Assembly: GCA_001513145.1 (NCBI GenBank)
Contig: LFSP01000029.1
Location: 1-40,173 of the forward strand
Direction: 5' to 3'
Source of the DNA: Clostridia bacterium DTU025
GTDB taxonomy: Bacteria; Bacillota; DTU025
DNA: 40,173 nucleotides
This document shows, in pieces, positions 17,369-27,386 of the stretch. The position numbers and the translations under genes are program-made. The notes under the pieces were generated by a model that saw nothing but the letters and a program-made list of their open reading frames with translations, had not been told where the DNA came from and searched no databases. Within the stretch, counting starts at the first letter, position 1. Every line of letters begins with the position of its first letter.

Positions 17369-17372
<4 letters not shown>
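16563..17372 (-). CDS. ABC-2 type exporter permease
   Basis: This 269-residue membrane protein has about six hydrophobic segments. It starts with a short cytoplasmic tail and a long extracytoplasmic loop (residues 34-60), the usual shape of ABC-2 permeases of the NatB/YhaP kind. Its start overlaps the stop of the ATPase gene by four bases (ATGA, 17372-17369), so the two are translationally coupled. With the ATPase it would form a homodimeric-permease exporter for a peptide, antibiotic, lipid or ion; the cargo cannot be read from sequence. Confidence 0.85.
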
Positions 17373-18268
<896 letters not shown>

Positions 18269-18784
18269 GGTGAACACTCCTCGTCTGCCCGGGGCGGGGC
18301 TGGTTTGTCAACAGTCGCGGCCCCGGTGTCGGCCGGGGTTGATGGGTGCGGTTGGTGTCAGAGTCATTCAATAGGATGACCAATAGCATTGTAACACTGT
18401 CAAGAGACCCAGAGATAGCAGGACATGCAGGTGGATACCGCGTCAACCACGATCCCTGTCGCGGCATCCTTGCCCCTTTCGGCTCTCTCACACGGCTCAG
18501 ATTTCAGGTGATCGGCGGTATGAGGCTGGAGAGCTTGGTTCAGCACCGAATAAGGAAACTCGGGTAGGCTGCTGGGCAGCAATCACCCCGCAAGATACTG
18601 TGAAATCGCTCGTCTGACATGTTAGCATAAAGGTAAGCCATTGGCTCCCTTCGCCTGTATATTATCGATCGTTCGCACCTGCCAATCCATGAGAGGATCC
18701 ATGGCTTTTCCGTGTCCGCTCAGTAGGTCAAAGCCCTTCTTACAGCATCATACCGAACGCCGCTTTGTGATGGACAATTGAGAA
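18269..18784. other. Divergent intergenic region, no gene seen
   Basis: These 516 bases separate the leftward ABC operon from the decayed S9 peptidase gene. Two minus-strand TTGACA boxes (18311-18306 and 18403-18398) occur without convincing -10 boxes. A TATATTAT lies near 18656-18663 on the plus strand. The GC content is lower than in the flanking genes. No open frame with a ribosome site was found. Confidence 0.5.
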
Positions 18785-18795
18785 AACGTAAGGGG

Positions 18796-20072
18796 ATCCT
18801 GTCCATACGCCGCAAGCTGTTCGTTTCGCTCATCGTATCGCTGGTCCTATCCCCGTGGATCGCAGGTGCGCCTGCGCAGACGGCCGCCGATCAAGCCGTC
18901 GTGGCCGATGCCAACGCGTAGGGCGCCGACGCCTTTCTTGACCTCTACTTCTACGACTCCATCCACGTATCGCCTGACGGCCGGTCGGTGGTCTTCGAGG
19001 TGTACAAGCCCAACATCTCCGGCGAGGCCAACGAATGGCAGCAGCAGATATTCCTTGTAGACTTGAACGGGGAGACGAAGGCGCTCACTGAAATGGAGAA
19101 CACCGGCGTTGGCCACACCCAGCCTCAGTGGTCTCCGGACGGCGCGCTCATCTCCTACATCGCGCTTGCCGATGATGCGCCAAATCTCTTCGTCATGAAC
19201 CGAACACGGCAGCAGAAGACGCAGATCACGCACTCCGTCACCGGTGTGGTGAGCTACCATTGGTCGCCGGACGGAAGGTACATAGCATACATTGCCCCGG
19301 ACTACCCGAGCGAAGAGAAGCTCGCGGCACTCCAGAAGAGCGACGCTCAGGTCGTTGGAGAGCACATGTGTCAGCTCCACGTCTGGGTAGTCGATATGGA
19401 GAACCCGGGGGAAACCCGGGAGCGACGTCTGACATCCGGAGATTTCAGCGTCCTCTCGCTGCGGATGTTATCTATCCGATCGCGGGGTTCTCCGCACACG
19501 GATATGCCGTGTTCAGGCCGAACATCAGAGGCTTCGACGGTAGAGGCGGGGATTTCCGCAAGGCGAACATACGCGACTGAGGAGGCATAGACCACCAGGA
19601 CATGATGACTGGCATCGACCACATCATCGGTCTGGGTGTGGCCGACCCGGAGCGGCTTGGCATCATGGGATGGAGCTACGGCGGATATATGACGTCCTGG
19701 GCCATCACGCATACCGACCGCTTCAAGGCTGCGTCGGTGGGCGCGGGCCCGGTGGACCTGGTGGGCATGACCATCCTCCAGTACTTCGGCTTGTACTGGG
19801 AGGATTACGACATATACGTGCAGCATTCGCCGATACGCTATGTCCAGAACGTGAAGACTCCGACGCTGATCCAACACGGCTTGGAGGATTTCAGGGTGCC
19901 TGTCGCGCAGCGGCTGCTGCTATACAACGCATTGAAGGCCCGGGGCGTGCCTGTGGAGATGGTCCTGTATCCGCGATCCGGGCACGTGGTGGTGGAGCCA
20001 AGGCTAGCCGTGGACGTGCTCTCACGGAACCTCACATGGTTTACGGAGCATATCCCCGCGGGCGGCCGGTAG
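18796..20072 (+). pseudogene. Decayed S9-family oligopeptidase
   Basis: A signal peptide (KLFVSLIVSLVL... ending GAPAQ) and the N-terminal propeller (HVSPDGRSVVF, PQWSPDGALISYIA, HWSPDGRYIAYIA) are followed, after a jump in frame near 19450, by the end of an alpha/beta-hydrolase domain (GYAVFRPNIRG, the nucleophile elbow GWSYGGYM, the Asp in GLEDFRVP and the His in RSGHVV). Between the halves, the rest of the propeller and the HGGP region are missing. TAG at 18919-18921 cuts the N-terminus. TGA at 19578-19580 replaces the conserved Trp of the DWGG motif. No normal start codon follows AAGGGG (18790-18795). The gene is dead. Confidence 0.85.
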
Positions 20073-20097
20073 CGGTCGACCAAGATCCAACGCGTAG

Positions 20098-20127
20098 CGG
20101 GTGTGTCCATGTAGTTGGACACACCCG
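20098..20127 (+). terminator. Perfect 11-bp hairpin after the S9 pseudogene
   Basis: CGGGTGTGTCC pairs without mismatch with GGACACACCCG around an eight-base loop. It lies 25 bases after the pseudogene stop and faces the convergent nuclease-like gene. No T run follows. Confidence 0.55.
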
Positions 20128-20281
20128 TGCTCAGTAATCAGGCGTGCCCCTAACCGGCTGGGCGTCTACAAAGTGAAATGCAGAATCGGGGATACAGGAT
20201 TTCATGTCGTGGGCTGGGGACTGTCGGCGTCAGATGTGCGGCGTTCACATGCCGTGAAGGGTGCAGTCGAGACGAGTGGGG

Positions 20282-21010
20282 TCACGAGTTGATGTAAGCC
20301 ATGCTCATCTCCGTCAACGCCCGCTCGATGGGGCTGTCAACGTGATAGTTGGCTATCGGCAGGTAGCCTTTCGTTTTCGCCAGCATGATCTCGCGAGTTA
20401 GGTCTTCCTTGACTACTTCGATGAGGCGATATCGATTTCTCACGCAAATGCCCGCCTTGATGTTGTCAAGCATCACACGCTCTTCGAACTTCTTTCTGTC
20501 CGGGGCGAAGGGGCCTCCTTCCGTGAAGTGCTGTTGCCCCTGAAACTCGTACCCCACGCGCTGCCTTGGGTAGTCCCTGTCCAGTTCGAGTCGGCCCAGG
20601 CCAGGGGACTTGAGCCAGGCCGGACGAGAGTTGTCGATATAGTGGGCCTCTGCCACCAAGAAGTCGAGCCAGCAGCGCATCAACCACTGACCGAGCCAGT
20701 CCACGCTGTTTCTCACCACCTGCAGCCGGTCGGCTACCAACTCCTCAACCGGCAAGGGTAGGCAGGCGGCGACAAGCAGGGCTCCCCTGGGGGCCTTTCC
20801 AACGTCCTCCACCCAGCCACACTCTCTCAAGCGGATAAGGCTACGCCGAACGGTTTCAACGCCCGCGCCGGTGGTGTCAGCGAGAGCTCTCATGGTCGCA
20901 GGTGGACTGCTGTGTAGCAGCAGACGCACCCGGATGTCGAAATCGAGCAGCCGATGGTCGATGGGAAGCTCGGCTATCAACACTCGACGGATGATCTGGG
21001 CAAGAGTCAT
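20282..21010 (-). CDS. Winged-helix protein with PD-(D/E)XK nuclease-like C-terminal domain
   Basis: The 242-residue protein has two parts. Residues 20-75 resemble a winged helix (MRALADTTGAGVETVRRSL then LRECGWVEDV). Residues 137-203 resemble the DUF559/Vsr-like nuclease core: LELD (141-144), YEFQGQQHF (154-162), LDNIKAG (181-187) and RLIEV (195-199). D144, E155, Q157 and K185 could form the metal site. I favour ATG 21010; a GTG at 21055 would add 15 residues, and neither has a strong ribosome site. No methyltransferase or transposase partner is adjacent. I recognise the fold pattern but no named family. It could instead be a regulator with a degenerate nuclease domain. Confidence 0.6.
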   Translation of the reverse strand: MTLAQIIRRVLIAELPIDHRLLDFDIRVRLLLHSSPPATMRALADTTGAGVETVRRSLIRLRECGWVEDVGKAPRGALLVAACLPLPVEELVADRLQVVRNSVDWLGQWLMRCWLDFLVAEAHYIDNSRPAWLKSPGLGRLELDRDYPRQRVGYEFQGQQHFTEGGPFAPDRKKFEERVMLDNIKAGICVRNRYRLIEVVKEDLTREIMLAKTKGYLPIANYHVDSPIERALTEMSMAYINS

Positions 21011-21617
21011 AGGCGCATCCACTCGCAACCACTTGGTGGCGAGATGGTAACACACTTGCGGATAGGCGGAAATCGCCCGCGCGGGTGATTTTTCGAGGCT
21101 GAAGGGTGTTTTCTCAGCTGGGGAGAGCCCGAACCATTCTGTAACCCAGAGGTTTGCGTTGCTGTCGGTGCCTGAGCCATTCCCTGGGTTGGTCGGAATC
21201 CCATTCCTGAGGCGCTTATCCGCGAGAAACCGACACCGCTGTAGTCAGATCGCGAAACTGGACGACACGAATGAGTATTGTTGGCGGCGGGCGTCGGTGG
21301 AGGAATTAGGGAATCATCGGGCGCCGAGATGCCGATGTCATTACAGCAGCTACAGGCGTCGAGAATCGCTGACATGGAAGGAGTGGACGGTGGCGTTGTT
21401 GTCGTCTGGCGTGGTCTTGGGAGAAGAGAGCCGTCAACGTCGGCAAGAATCTCATCCGTGTAGTGCTGATCACGCGAAGTTGCCCAGACGTGTCGAATCT
21501 GAGAAAACTGATGCTCAATAATGAGGACCTCACGAGACGGCGGCGAGATTCCTCTGCACGAGCCCGATGAAAGGCCTCAGCGAGTCAGACCACCACCGCA
21601 CGCCTGTCCCAATGCTC
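21011..21617. other. Intergenic region, no gene called
   Basis: About 600 bases lie between the end of the cofactor operon and the nuclease-like gene, both leftward. Overlapping short frames on both strands have no ribosome site and no recognisable domain. The promoter of the nuclease-like gene should be in its first half, but I see no clear boxes. Confidence 0.4.
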
Positions 21618-22541
21618 CTAGCCGCGCGCACACTCCCCGCCACGCCCACTCAGTATCTCGATGGCATGGGGCAGGGCAGGAAGGATTACCTCGAGGCACT
21701 CCTCGCAGGCCCGCGGGCTGCCAGGCAGGTTGATGATGAGCGTCCGCCCGCGGATGCCGGCCACGGCCCTGCTGAGTATGGCGTGGGGCGTAACGGCCAG
21801 GCTCCGGGCCCTCATGGCCTCAGCTATTCCCGGTGCGAGCCGCTCGACAACGGCCATCGTAGCCTCGGGCGTTACATCCCGCGGAGCGAACCCTGTACCG
21901 CCCGTGGTGAACACCAGGTCAACGTGGAGCTCGTCTACATACCGACACAGCTCGGCAGAGATCGCGTCCTTCTCATCTGGCACGATGCTCCGCTCTACAA
22001 CGGTTCCGATGCTGGCTATAGCATTGTCTATGGCAGGCCCGCTCATGTCAACTCTCTCGCCTTGCGAGCCCTTGTCGCTCACCGTGAGCACCGCGACGGT
22101 GATGGTGTTCGCCACCTGGATGCGGTCGCCAACGCTTGCCACGCCCCCGCGTAGCACCTTGGCGAATATGCCTTCACGGGGCATGACGCAGTCGCCCACC
22201 TGATGGAAGATGGCGCACCTGGCATGGCACTCCTTGCCGACTTGCGTCACCTCGAGGAGCGCTTCGGCCCCGACCTTCAGGCGCGTCCCCACTGGCAGGC
22301 AGGCAAGATCCAAGCCCCTTACGGTGAGGTTCTCGGCGAACGCCCCAGGGCCCACGTCAAGCCCCTTGGCTCGCATCTTGTCGATGCTTTCCTCGGCGAG
22401 CAGGCTCACTTGCCGATGCCACGGCCCCGCGTGGGCGTCGCCTTCCACGCCATGGCCTGCTACCAACCGCGCGCTTCCCACGTTTCGCTTGGGAACGCCC
22501 TTGACCTCGCTAACGCATACTGCCGTGATCACGCTTTCCAT
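21618..22541 (-). CDS. MOSC domain fused to MogA/MoaB molybdopterin adenylyltransferase
   Basis: The ATG at 22541 follows GAGGAGGAGC, so the longer frame upstream is not used. Residues 1-143 are a MOSC domain (KGVPKRNVGSA, HGVEGDAHAG, GKECHARCAIF with two Cys). The domain is found in Moco sulfurases and in proteins that bind or carry Mo/W cofactor. Residues 147-300 are a MogA/MoaB domain (VLTVSDKGSQGER, FTTGGTGFAPRDVTPEA, NLPGSPRACEE), which adenylates molybdopterin before metal insertion. The 307-residue fusion is known from Bacillota. It is the last gene of the tungstate/cofactor operon and overlaps moaC by 13 bases. Confidence 0.9.
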   Translation of the reverse strand: MESVITAVCVSEVKGVPKRNVGSARLVAGHGVEGDAHAGPWHRQVSLLAEESIDKMRAKGLDVGPGAFAENLTVRGLDLACLPVGTRLKVGAEALLEVTQVGKECHARCAIFHQVGDCVMPREGIFAKVLRGGVASVGDRIQVANTITVAVLTVSDKGSQGERVDMSGPAIDNAIASIGTVVERSIVPDEKDAISAELCRYVDELHVDLVFTTGGTGFAPRDVTPEATMAVVERLAPGIAEAMRARSLAVTPHAILSRAVAGIRGRTLIINLPGSPRACEECLEVILPALPHAIEILSGRGGECARG

Positions 22542-23044
22542 GCCTGCTCCTCCTCGCGCCGGAACTCTCCGCTCTTGCCGCCGGTCTTCGAAACCAGCCT
22601 CAGCTGGCCTATGACCATGCCCTTGTCCACGGCCTTGCACATATCGTATATGGTGAGGGCCGCCGCCGCCGCGCCACATAGCGCCTCCATCTCGGCTCCC
22701 GTCCGTCCCACGGTGCGCACGGCCACCTGAACTTCAACGGTGCCGGCCTCTGCGTCTGCCGCGAAGTCCACATCCACGCCGGCAAGAGAGATAGGATGGC
22801 ACATCGGTATCATGGAAGACGTGTTCTTCGCCGCCATGATGGCCGCCACCCGCGCCACGCCGAACACTTCGCCCTTGGGCCCCTTGGCCTCCGCTACCAG
22901 CTTCAGCGTAGACGGCAGCATGTGAACGCGGCATCGCGCCACAGCAGTCCGCGCCGTGACGGGCTTGTCGGAGATGTCTACCATGCGGGCCTTGCCCGAT
23001 CCGTCGAGGTGGGTGAGTCCGCCGGTCCCGTCTTCAGGATTCAT
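22529..23044 (-). CDS. moaC: Cyclic pyranopterin monophosphate synthase MoaC
   Basis: This 171-residue protein has the MoaC signatures LTHLDGSGKARMVDI, MIPMCHPISL and GAEMEALCGAAAAALTIYDM, and the active-site lysines in CKAVDKGM and KTGGKSG. MoaC converts the MoaA product (3',8-cyclo-dihydro-GTP) to cyclic pyranopterin monophosphate. The ATG at 23044 follows GAGGAGGTTT. It lies 27 bases after moaA and overlaps the following MOSC/mogA gene by 13 bases. Confidence 0.95.
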   Translation of the reverse strand: MNPEDGTGGLTHLDGSGKARMVDISDKPVTARTAVARCRVHMLPSTLKLVAEAKGPKGEVFGVARVAAIMAAKNTSSMIPMCHPISLAGVDVDFAADAEAGTVEVQVAVRTVGRTGAEMEALCGAAAAALTIYDMCKAVDKGMVIGQLRLVSKTGGKSGEFRREEEQAWKA

Positions 23045-23071
23045 GATGGTTGAAACCTCCTCATGCCCGGT

Positions 23072-24142
23072 TCAGCCGCCTATCCTCACCAGCGGCTGTG
23101 CCTTCCAGTTACCGTCTGCGCCCCTGATTGCGCCGCTTTCGGGCTTCGCCGCCACCGCCTGGCGGATGATGTCGGCGATCGCCGCGTCGTCCGCCCCACC
23201 ACGCAAGGCGCACTTGACATCGATGGTGGCATCCGAAAGCAGGCAGGGCCTGAACATTCCATCAGCTGTGAGACGAATCCTGTTGCACCGCACGCAGAAC
23301 TCGTCTCCTTCGCGGGAGATGAAGCCCACCCGACCCTTCGCGCCACGAAGCCGCACATACGCTGCTGGGCCGGCATCCATCGCGGGCCCAGCGCCGGCCT
23401 TCACTGGTTCGGGCGTGGCCCCGGGCTGAGCCTCTGCTCCCATGGCCATCACGCGCCGCCGCACTTCGTCGATGGGTACCACGTGCTCCTCGCCGTATAC
23501 CCCGCCGTTTCCCCAGAAGGGCATGAACTCGATGAACCGCACGTCCCACGGATGCTCCAGGGTGAGAGCGGCCATGCTCTCGATCTCGTCGGAGTTGATG
23601 CCCTTCAGTACCACGGTGTTGATCTTCACCGGACACAGCCCAGCGCGTTCCGCGGCGGCGATGCCGCGAAGCACGGCCCCGAGGTCGCCGCCCCGCGTGA
23701 GCTCTGCAAACGTTTCAGGGCGTAGCGTATCGAGACTGACATTCACACGCTTAAGCCCGGCAGCCGCGAGCTCCTGCGCATAGCCTTCCAGCACCGTGCC
23801 GTTGGTCGTTAGGGCGATGTCGCGTATCCCTTCGATCGCCGCCACCTGCCGCACCAGGCTCACCACGCCCTTGCGCGCCAGGGGCTCGCCTCCGGTGATG
23901 CGCACCTTGGTGATGCCCATCCCCGCCGCCACCCGCACCACCCTGGCGATCTCCTCCATGGTGAGCATGTCGGAGTGCCGCTTGAGCTCTATGCCCTCTG
24001 CCGGCATGCAGTACACACATCTGAAGTTGCATCGGTCCGTCACCGACACGCGCATGTAGGTTATCGGCCGGCCGCAGGCGTCGACAAGCTGCGTAGACTG
24101 CTGCGTAGACTGCTGCGTAGACTGCTGCGTCAACCTCGCCAC
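23072..24142 (-). CDS. moaA: GTP 3',8-cyclase MoaA (radical SAM)
   Basis: MoaA rearranges GTP in the first step of molybdopterin synthesis. C38, C42 and C45 of DRCNFRCVYCMP hold the radical-SAM 4Fe-4S cluster. A second cluster is supplied by CVRCNRIRL and the Cys of FRPCLLSD. The protein ends in Gly-Gly, the C-terminal tail needed for catalysis in MoaA. The GTG start at 24142 overlaps the preceding moeA/PBP gene by 13 bases and follows GGAAAGG. Residues 5-18 are an odd QQST repeat made by a 12-bp tandem repeat; the enzyme core begins at about residue 19. Length is 356, slightly long for the family because of this tail. Confidence 0.96.
   Translation of the reverse strand: MARLTQQSTQQSTQQSTQLVDACGRPITYMRVSVTDRCNFRCVYCMPAEGIELKRHSDMLTMEEIARVVRVAAGMGITKVRITGGEPLARKGVVSLVRQVAAIEGIRDIALTTNGTVLEGYAQELAAAGLKRVNVSLDTLRPETFAELTRGGDLGAVLRGIAAAERAGLCPVKINTVVLKGINSDEIESMAALTLEHPWDVRFIEFMPFWGNGGVYGEEHVVPIDEVRRRVMAMGAEAQPGATPEPVKAGAGPAMDAGPAAYVRLRGAKGRVGFISREGDEFCVRCNRIRLTADGMFRPCLLSDATIDVKCALRGGADDAAIADIIRQAVAAKPESGAIRGADGNWKAQPLVRIGG
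24091..24130 (-). repeat. 12-bp tandem repeat inside the moaA start
   Basis: Three exact copies of a 12-base unit (GCGTAGACTGCT on the plus strand) at 24091-24102, 24103-24114 and 24115-24126 are followed by a partial fourth. The unit length keeps the moaA frame and encodes QQST repeats. The array abuts the stop of the upstream gene. Confidence 0.9.
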
Positions 24143-26145
24143 ACAACCTTTCCGGTGTCGGCCACGTTGTAGCCGCCCATGGCCAGCACCGCCTGCTTGA
24201 ACTCGTCCGATCGGATGACTGTGAGCAGCTTCTGCATCATCTCCGACTCCAGGAACTCCACGGTGGTGAGCAGGTCGTACTGCTCCGTGCCCACCGGGAT
24301 GAAGTCGAGCCCCAGAGCCTTCGCCGCGCCCGCGATCCCCAGCCCCACGTCGGCTGCCCCATTTGCCACCGACGCCGCCACGCCCATGTGGGTGTACTCC
24401 TCGTGGGTGTAGCCCTTCACCTGCTCAGGATCGATTCCGGCCTTGGCCAGCTCCATGTCAAGCAGCACGCGGGTGCCGGCGCCGCGCTGCCTGTTGACAA
24501 ACACCACGTCTTCGCGGGCAAGGTCAGCGAAGTCCTTGATGCCCTTGGGGTTGTCAGGACGGACTATGAATCCCTGCTCGCGATGAACCAGGTTCACCAA
24601 GGCGTAGTCCTCCGCCTTCAGCAGCCGCTTCACGTAAGGCACGTTGTATTCGCCGGTCTCCTCGTCGATGAGGTGAGTGCCGGCTATGTGCGCCTCACCG
24701 CGGCGCATGGCCATGATGCCGCCCATGCTGCCCACATGCGCCGACGACAGCGCCAGGCCGGGATAGGCCCGGGCAAGGAACGTCGACAGGATGTCCAGCG
24801 CCAAGTCGTGGCTGCCGATGGCAACTATCGTCCTTCTTATCTCGTGTAGACTCCGCAACAGGTGCACCCGCACCCATGCGCCCTCGTCTACACCCTGGGC
24901 GTCAGGTGGAACGCGCACGTAGCCGTCGGCCTTAACCAAAGACATTATCGCCCCAGCGCCGCGGGCCAGCGGGGTTACCACCAGCCTGCCGCCTACATCG
25001 CCCACCTTGACGCGCACGAACTCCTCGACTCCAGGAGTCGACACGATGCGCCGCGTCGCGCTGGCCTCCACGGTGGGGAGGGGCTCCAGTGGCTGCGCCA
25101 AGAGCCTCGCCATCAGCGGCCTCAGGAACAGCTCGCACGCCAGCGATGCAGAAACGGGATACCCGGGCACGCCGATGAACGGGCGTGCCGCCGGACGCCC
25201 TTCGCCGGCCGGCCCCTCCACGATCCCCAGAATCGTGGGTTTGCCGGGTTTGATGGCCACGCCGTGCACGATCACGCGGCCAAGCTTCTCCACGACGGCG
25301 CTGGTGTAGTCCTCGCTGCCTGCAGACGAGCCTGCGTTGACGATGACGATATCAGCGCTGGCTGCCGCGGCCCTGACCGCCTCAGCGATATCACCGAAGT
25401 CGTCCGGCACGATTGGGCTGAAGGACGGCTCGCCGCCGCATTCCACCACGAACCCGCCGATGATCTGTGAGTTGAACTCAACGATATCGCCCGGCCGGAG
25501 CTGCGAGCCCGGGGCCACCAGCTCGTTACCGGTGGGGATGATGACAACCCGAGGGCGACGGCGCACTTCCACCTCGGTCACCCCAGCGGCCAGCAGGGCG
25601 CCGAGATCCGCCGGGCGGATCCCGTGGTTCTCAGGCAAGATGAGCTCCGTGGCGACTATGTCCTCGCCCACGGTGCGCACGTGCTGCCAGGGTTTAGCCG
25701 GGGCTATGATAGTGACAGACTCGTCATCCGCATGCACCAGGTCTTCCACCATGATCACGGCATCGCATCCGAACGGAAGCGGGTCGCCGGTGTCCACCAT
25801 CACCGCGTATGACCCCTCGCATAGCCCTTCGTACGGCCCTTTCGCCGCGTCAGAGCCCTTCTTCATCAGCGGCAGAGTCACCGGATTGCGCTCGCTGGCC
25901 GCGAAGGTGAAGGACGACTTGACGGCCACGCCGTCCATGGCACACGCGTGGTAGTGGGGAGATGAGATCTTGGCGAACACCGGGGCTGCAGTGATGCGGC
26001 CCAAGGCGTTTACGTCCACGCGGATGGTCTCTGCCGACAGCGGGCTCAGGACTCCCTGTTCATCCAGGGCTTCGAAGAATCGGCTTACCGCTTCGCTCAG
26101 AGGGGTCTCGGTCAGATACACGTTGCGCTTGATGCTATCCTTCAC
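24130..26145 (-). CDS. MoeA-type molybdopterin molybdenumtransferase fused to a periplasmic-binding-protein-like domain
   Basis: Residues 1-400 are a full MoeA (PHYHACAMDGVAV, VNAGSSAGSEDYTSAVV, GVPGYPVSASLACELFL), which inserts metal into adenylated molybdopterin. Residues 430-671 are a PBP-like domain (HDLALDILSTFLA, GSMGGIMAMRRGEAHIAG, LVNRQRGAGTR-like VFVNRQRGAGTRVLL). This domain is related to the ModE/TupA oxyanion-binding fold and is known as the C-terminal part of such fusions. I place the start at GTG 26145, seven bases after GGAGGTGA; the GTG at 26160 lies before that site. A domain binding molybdate or tungstate next to the insertase suggests metal channelling or selection, which is inference. 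It follows a stand-alone moeA by 5 bases. Confidence 0.9.
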   Translation of the reverse strand: MKDSIKRNVYLTETPLSEAVSRFFEALDEQGVLSPLSAETIRVDVNALGRITAAPVFAKISSPHYHACAMDGVAVKSSFTFAASERNPVTLPLMKKGSDAAKGPYEGLCEGSYAVMVDTGDPLPFGCDAVIMVEDLVHADDESVTIIAPAKPWQHVRTVGEDIVATELILPENHGIRPADLGALLAAGVTEVEVRRRPRVVIIPTGNELVAPGSQLRPGDIVEFNSQIIGGFVVECGGEPSFSPIVPDDFGDIAEAVRAAAASADIVIVNAGSSAGSEDYTSAVVEKLGRVIVHGVAIKPGKPTILGIVEGPAGEGRPAARPFIGVPGYPVSASLACELFLRPLMARLLAQPLEPLPTVEASATRRIVSTPGVEEFVRVKVGDVGGRLVVTPLARGAGAIMSLVKADGYVRVPPDAQGVDEGAWVRVHLLRSLHEIRRTIVAIGSHDLALDILSTFLARAYPGLALSSAHVGSMGGIMAMRRGEAHIAGTHLIDEETGEYNVPYVKRLLKAEDYALVNLVHREQGFIVRPDNPKGIKDFADLAREDVVFVNRQRGAGTRVLLDMELAKAGIDPEQVKGYTHEEYTHMGVAASVANGAADVGLGIAGAAKALGLDFIPVGTEQYDLLTTVEFLESEMMQKLLTVIRSDEFKQAVLAMGGYNVADTGKVVWRG

Positions 26146-26150
26146 GTCCT

Positions 26151-27386
26151 TCACCTCCACAAGTGAACGGTGACGGTGTCACCTTTCAGCACGCCCTCAG
26201 ACTCAGATGGGATCCTGGCCACTCCATCCGCGCTGACCAGGCCGGATATCAGGGCCGACTTGGAAAACAGCGGCTCAGCCCAAAGCTGGCCATCGCGTTC
26301 CACGATCTTCACCGCCACGAAATCCTCTCTTCCTGCGGCACTCGCCACGTTCGCTGCAATTCGAGCGTTCACCCGGCGCCCCACCGGCCCGCTCCATCCC
26401 ATCCACCTGGCGATGGCCGGCTCCACCAGGAGCCGGAATATGTTAAGGCATGAGGCCGGGTGGCCTGGCAGGCCGAACACGGGCTTACCGCCGGCCACGG
26501 CGATTATCGTGGGCTTGCCGGGCTTCACGGCGATGCCGTGCACCAACACCCCGGGCTCGCCCAGCGCCTCGATGGCCTCCCGCGTGTAGTCGCGCGAGCC
26601 GATGGAGCTGCCGCCTGACACGATCAGCATGTCGCTTTCCGCCAGCGCTCCGCGGAGGGCCGCAAGGAGAATCTCGAAGTTGTCGCGGACTATCCCATAC
26701 AGCTTCGGCCTGGCTCCCGCCGCCTTGGCTGCCGCGTAAAGTGAATATGAGTTCATGTCTCGCACCTGGCCCGGCGCCGGCTGTTCGCCCACGTCCACCA
26801 GCTCGTCTCCAGTGGAGATGATGCCCACCCGCGGGCGCGCCGACACCTCCACCTCGCACATGCCCACAGCGCCCAGTGCTGCTATGTCGTGTTCGCGCAG
26901 CAGCCGCCCCTTAGGCAGGAGCAGCCCGCCGCTGGCGACATCCTCGTCCGGGGCCACCACGTTCTCGCCTGGCGCCACAGGCCGCAACACCGCCACGGTG
27001 GCGTCGTCGACCATCTCGGTGTGCTCCATCATCACCACAGCGTCTGCCCCTTCAGGGAGCATGGCGCCGGTGGCCACGCGCATGCACGAGTGCCTGGGTA
27101 GCGTGCCTTCCGCCGCGCGCCCCATGGGCACCTCACCCGCCAACGAAAGCAGCGCCGGCAGAGCATCGGAGGCGCCGAAGGTGTCGGCGGCGCGCACAGC
27201 GAACCCGTCCATGGTCGACCTGATGAACCCTGGCAGGTCGACGGGACTGTGAACGTCGTGCGCCAGCCGCCTGCCAATTGCCTCCGTCAGTCTGACGGTT
27301 TCCGAGCCGTGCGGGCCTTCCTCAAGATAGCTACACAGCCGTGCCCATGCCTCGTCACTTGGAACCAGCGACAGAAAAAGCGACAT
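26151..27386 (-). CDS. moeA: Molybdopterin molybdenumtransferase MoeA
   Basis: The 411-residue protein has the three usual MoeA regions: an N-terminal domain with STMDGFAVRA, the MogA-like domain with ISTGDEL and SGGSSIGSRDYTREAI, and a C-terminal beta-barrel domain. GLPGHPASCLNIF is the conserved C-terminal Pro-Gly loop. It inserts molybdate or tungstate into adenylated molybdopterin. The ATG at 27386 lies inside the end of tupC (32-base overlap), so translation is coupled. Having two MoeA homologues in a row is a known arrangement in organisms that use both tungsten and molybdenum, and may let each handle one metal. Confidence 0.94.
   Translation of the reverse strand: MSLFLSLVPSDEAWARLCSYLEEGPHGSETVRLTEAIGRRLAHDVHSPVDLPGFIRSTMDGFAVRAADTFGASDALPALLSLAGEVPMGRAAEGTLPRHSCMRVATGAMLPEGADAVVMMEHTEMVDDATVAVLRPVAPGENVVAPDEDVASGGLLLPKGRLLREHDIAALGAVGMCEVEVSARPRVGIISTGDELVDVGEQPAPGQVRDMNSYSLYAAAKAAGARPKLYGIVRDNFEILLAALRGALAESDMLIVSGGSSIGSRDYTREAIEALGEPGVLVHGIAVKPGKPTIIAVAGGKPVFGLPGHPASCLNIFRLLVEPAIARWMGWSGPVGRRVNARIAANVASAAGREDFVAVKIVERDGQLWAEPLFSKSALISGLVSADGVARIPSESEGVLKGDTVTVHLWR

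Noticed and set aside
18919-19580. Stop-codon recoding (TGA as Trp, TAG as sense) to explain interrupted genes
   Set aside because: Intact genes in the window use TAA, TAG and TGA as ordinary stops, and the interrupted genes also carry frameshifts and a deletion.
21159-21521. A 120-residue plus-strand frame after the cofactor operon
   Set aside because: No ribosome site, no domain, and an equally long frame lies on the other strand.
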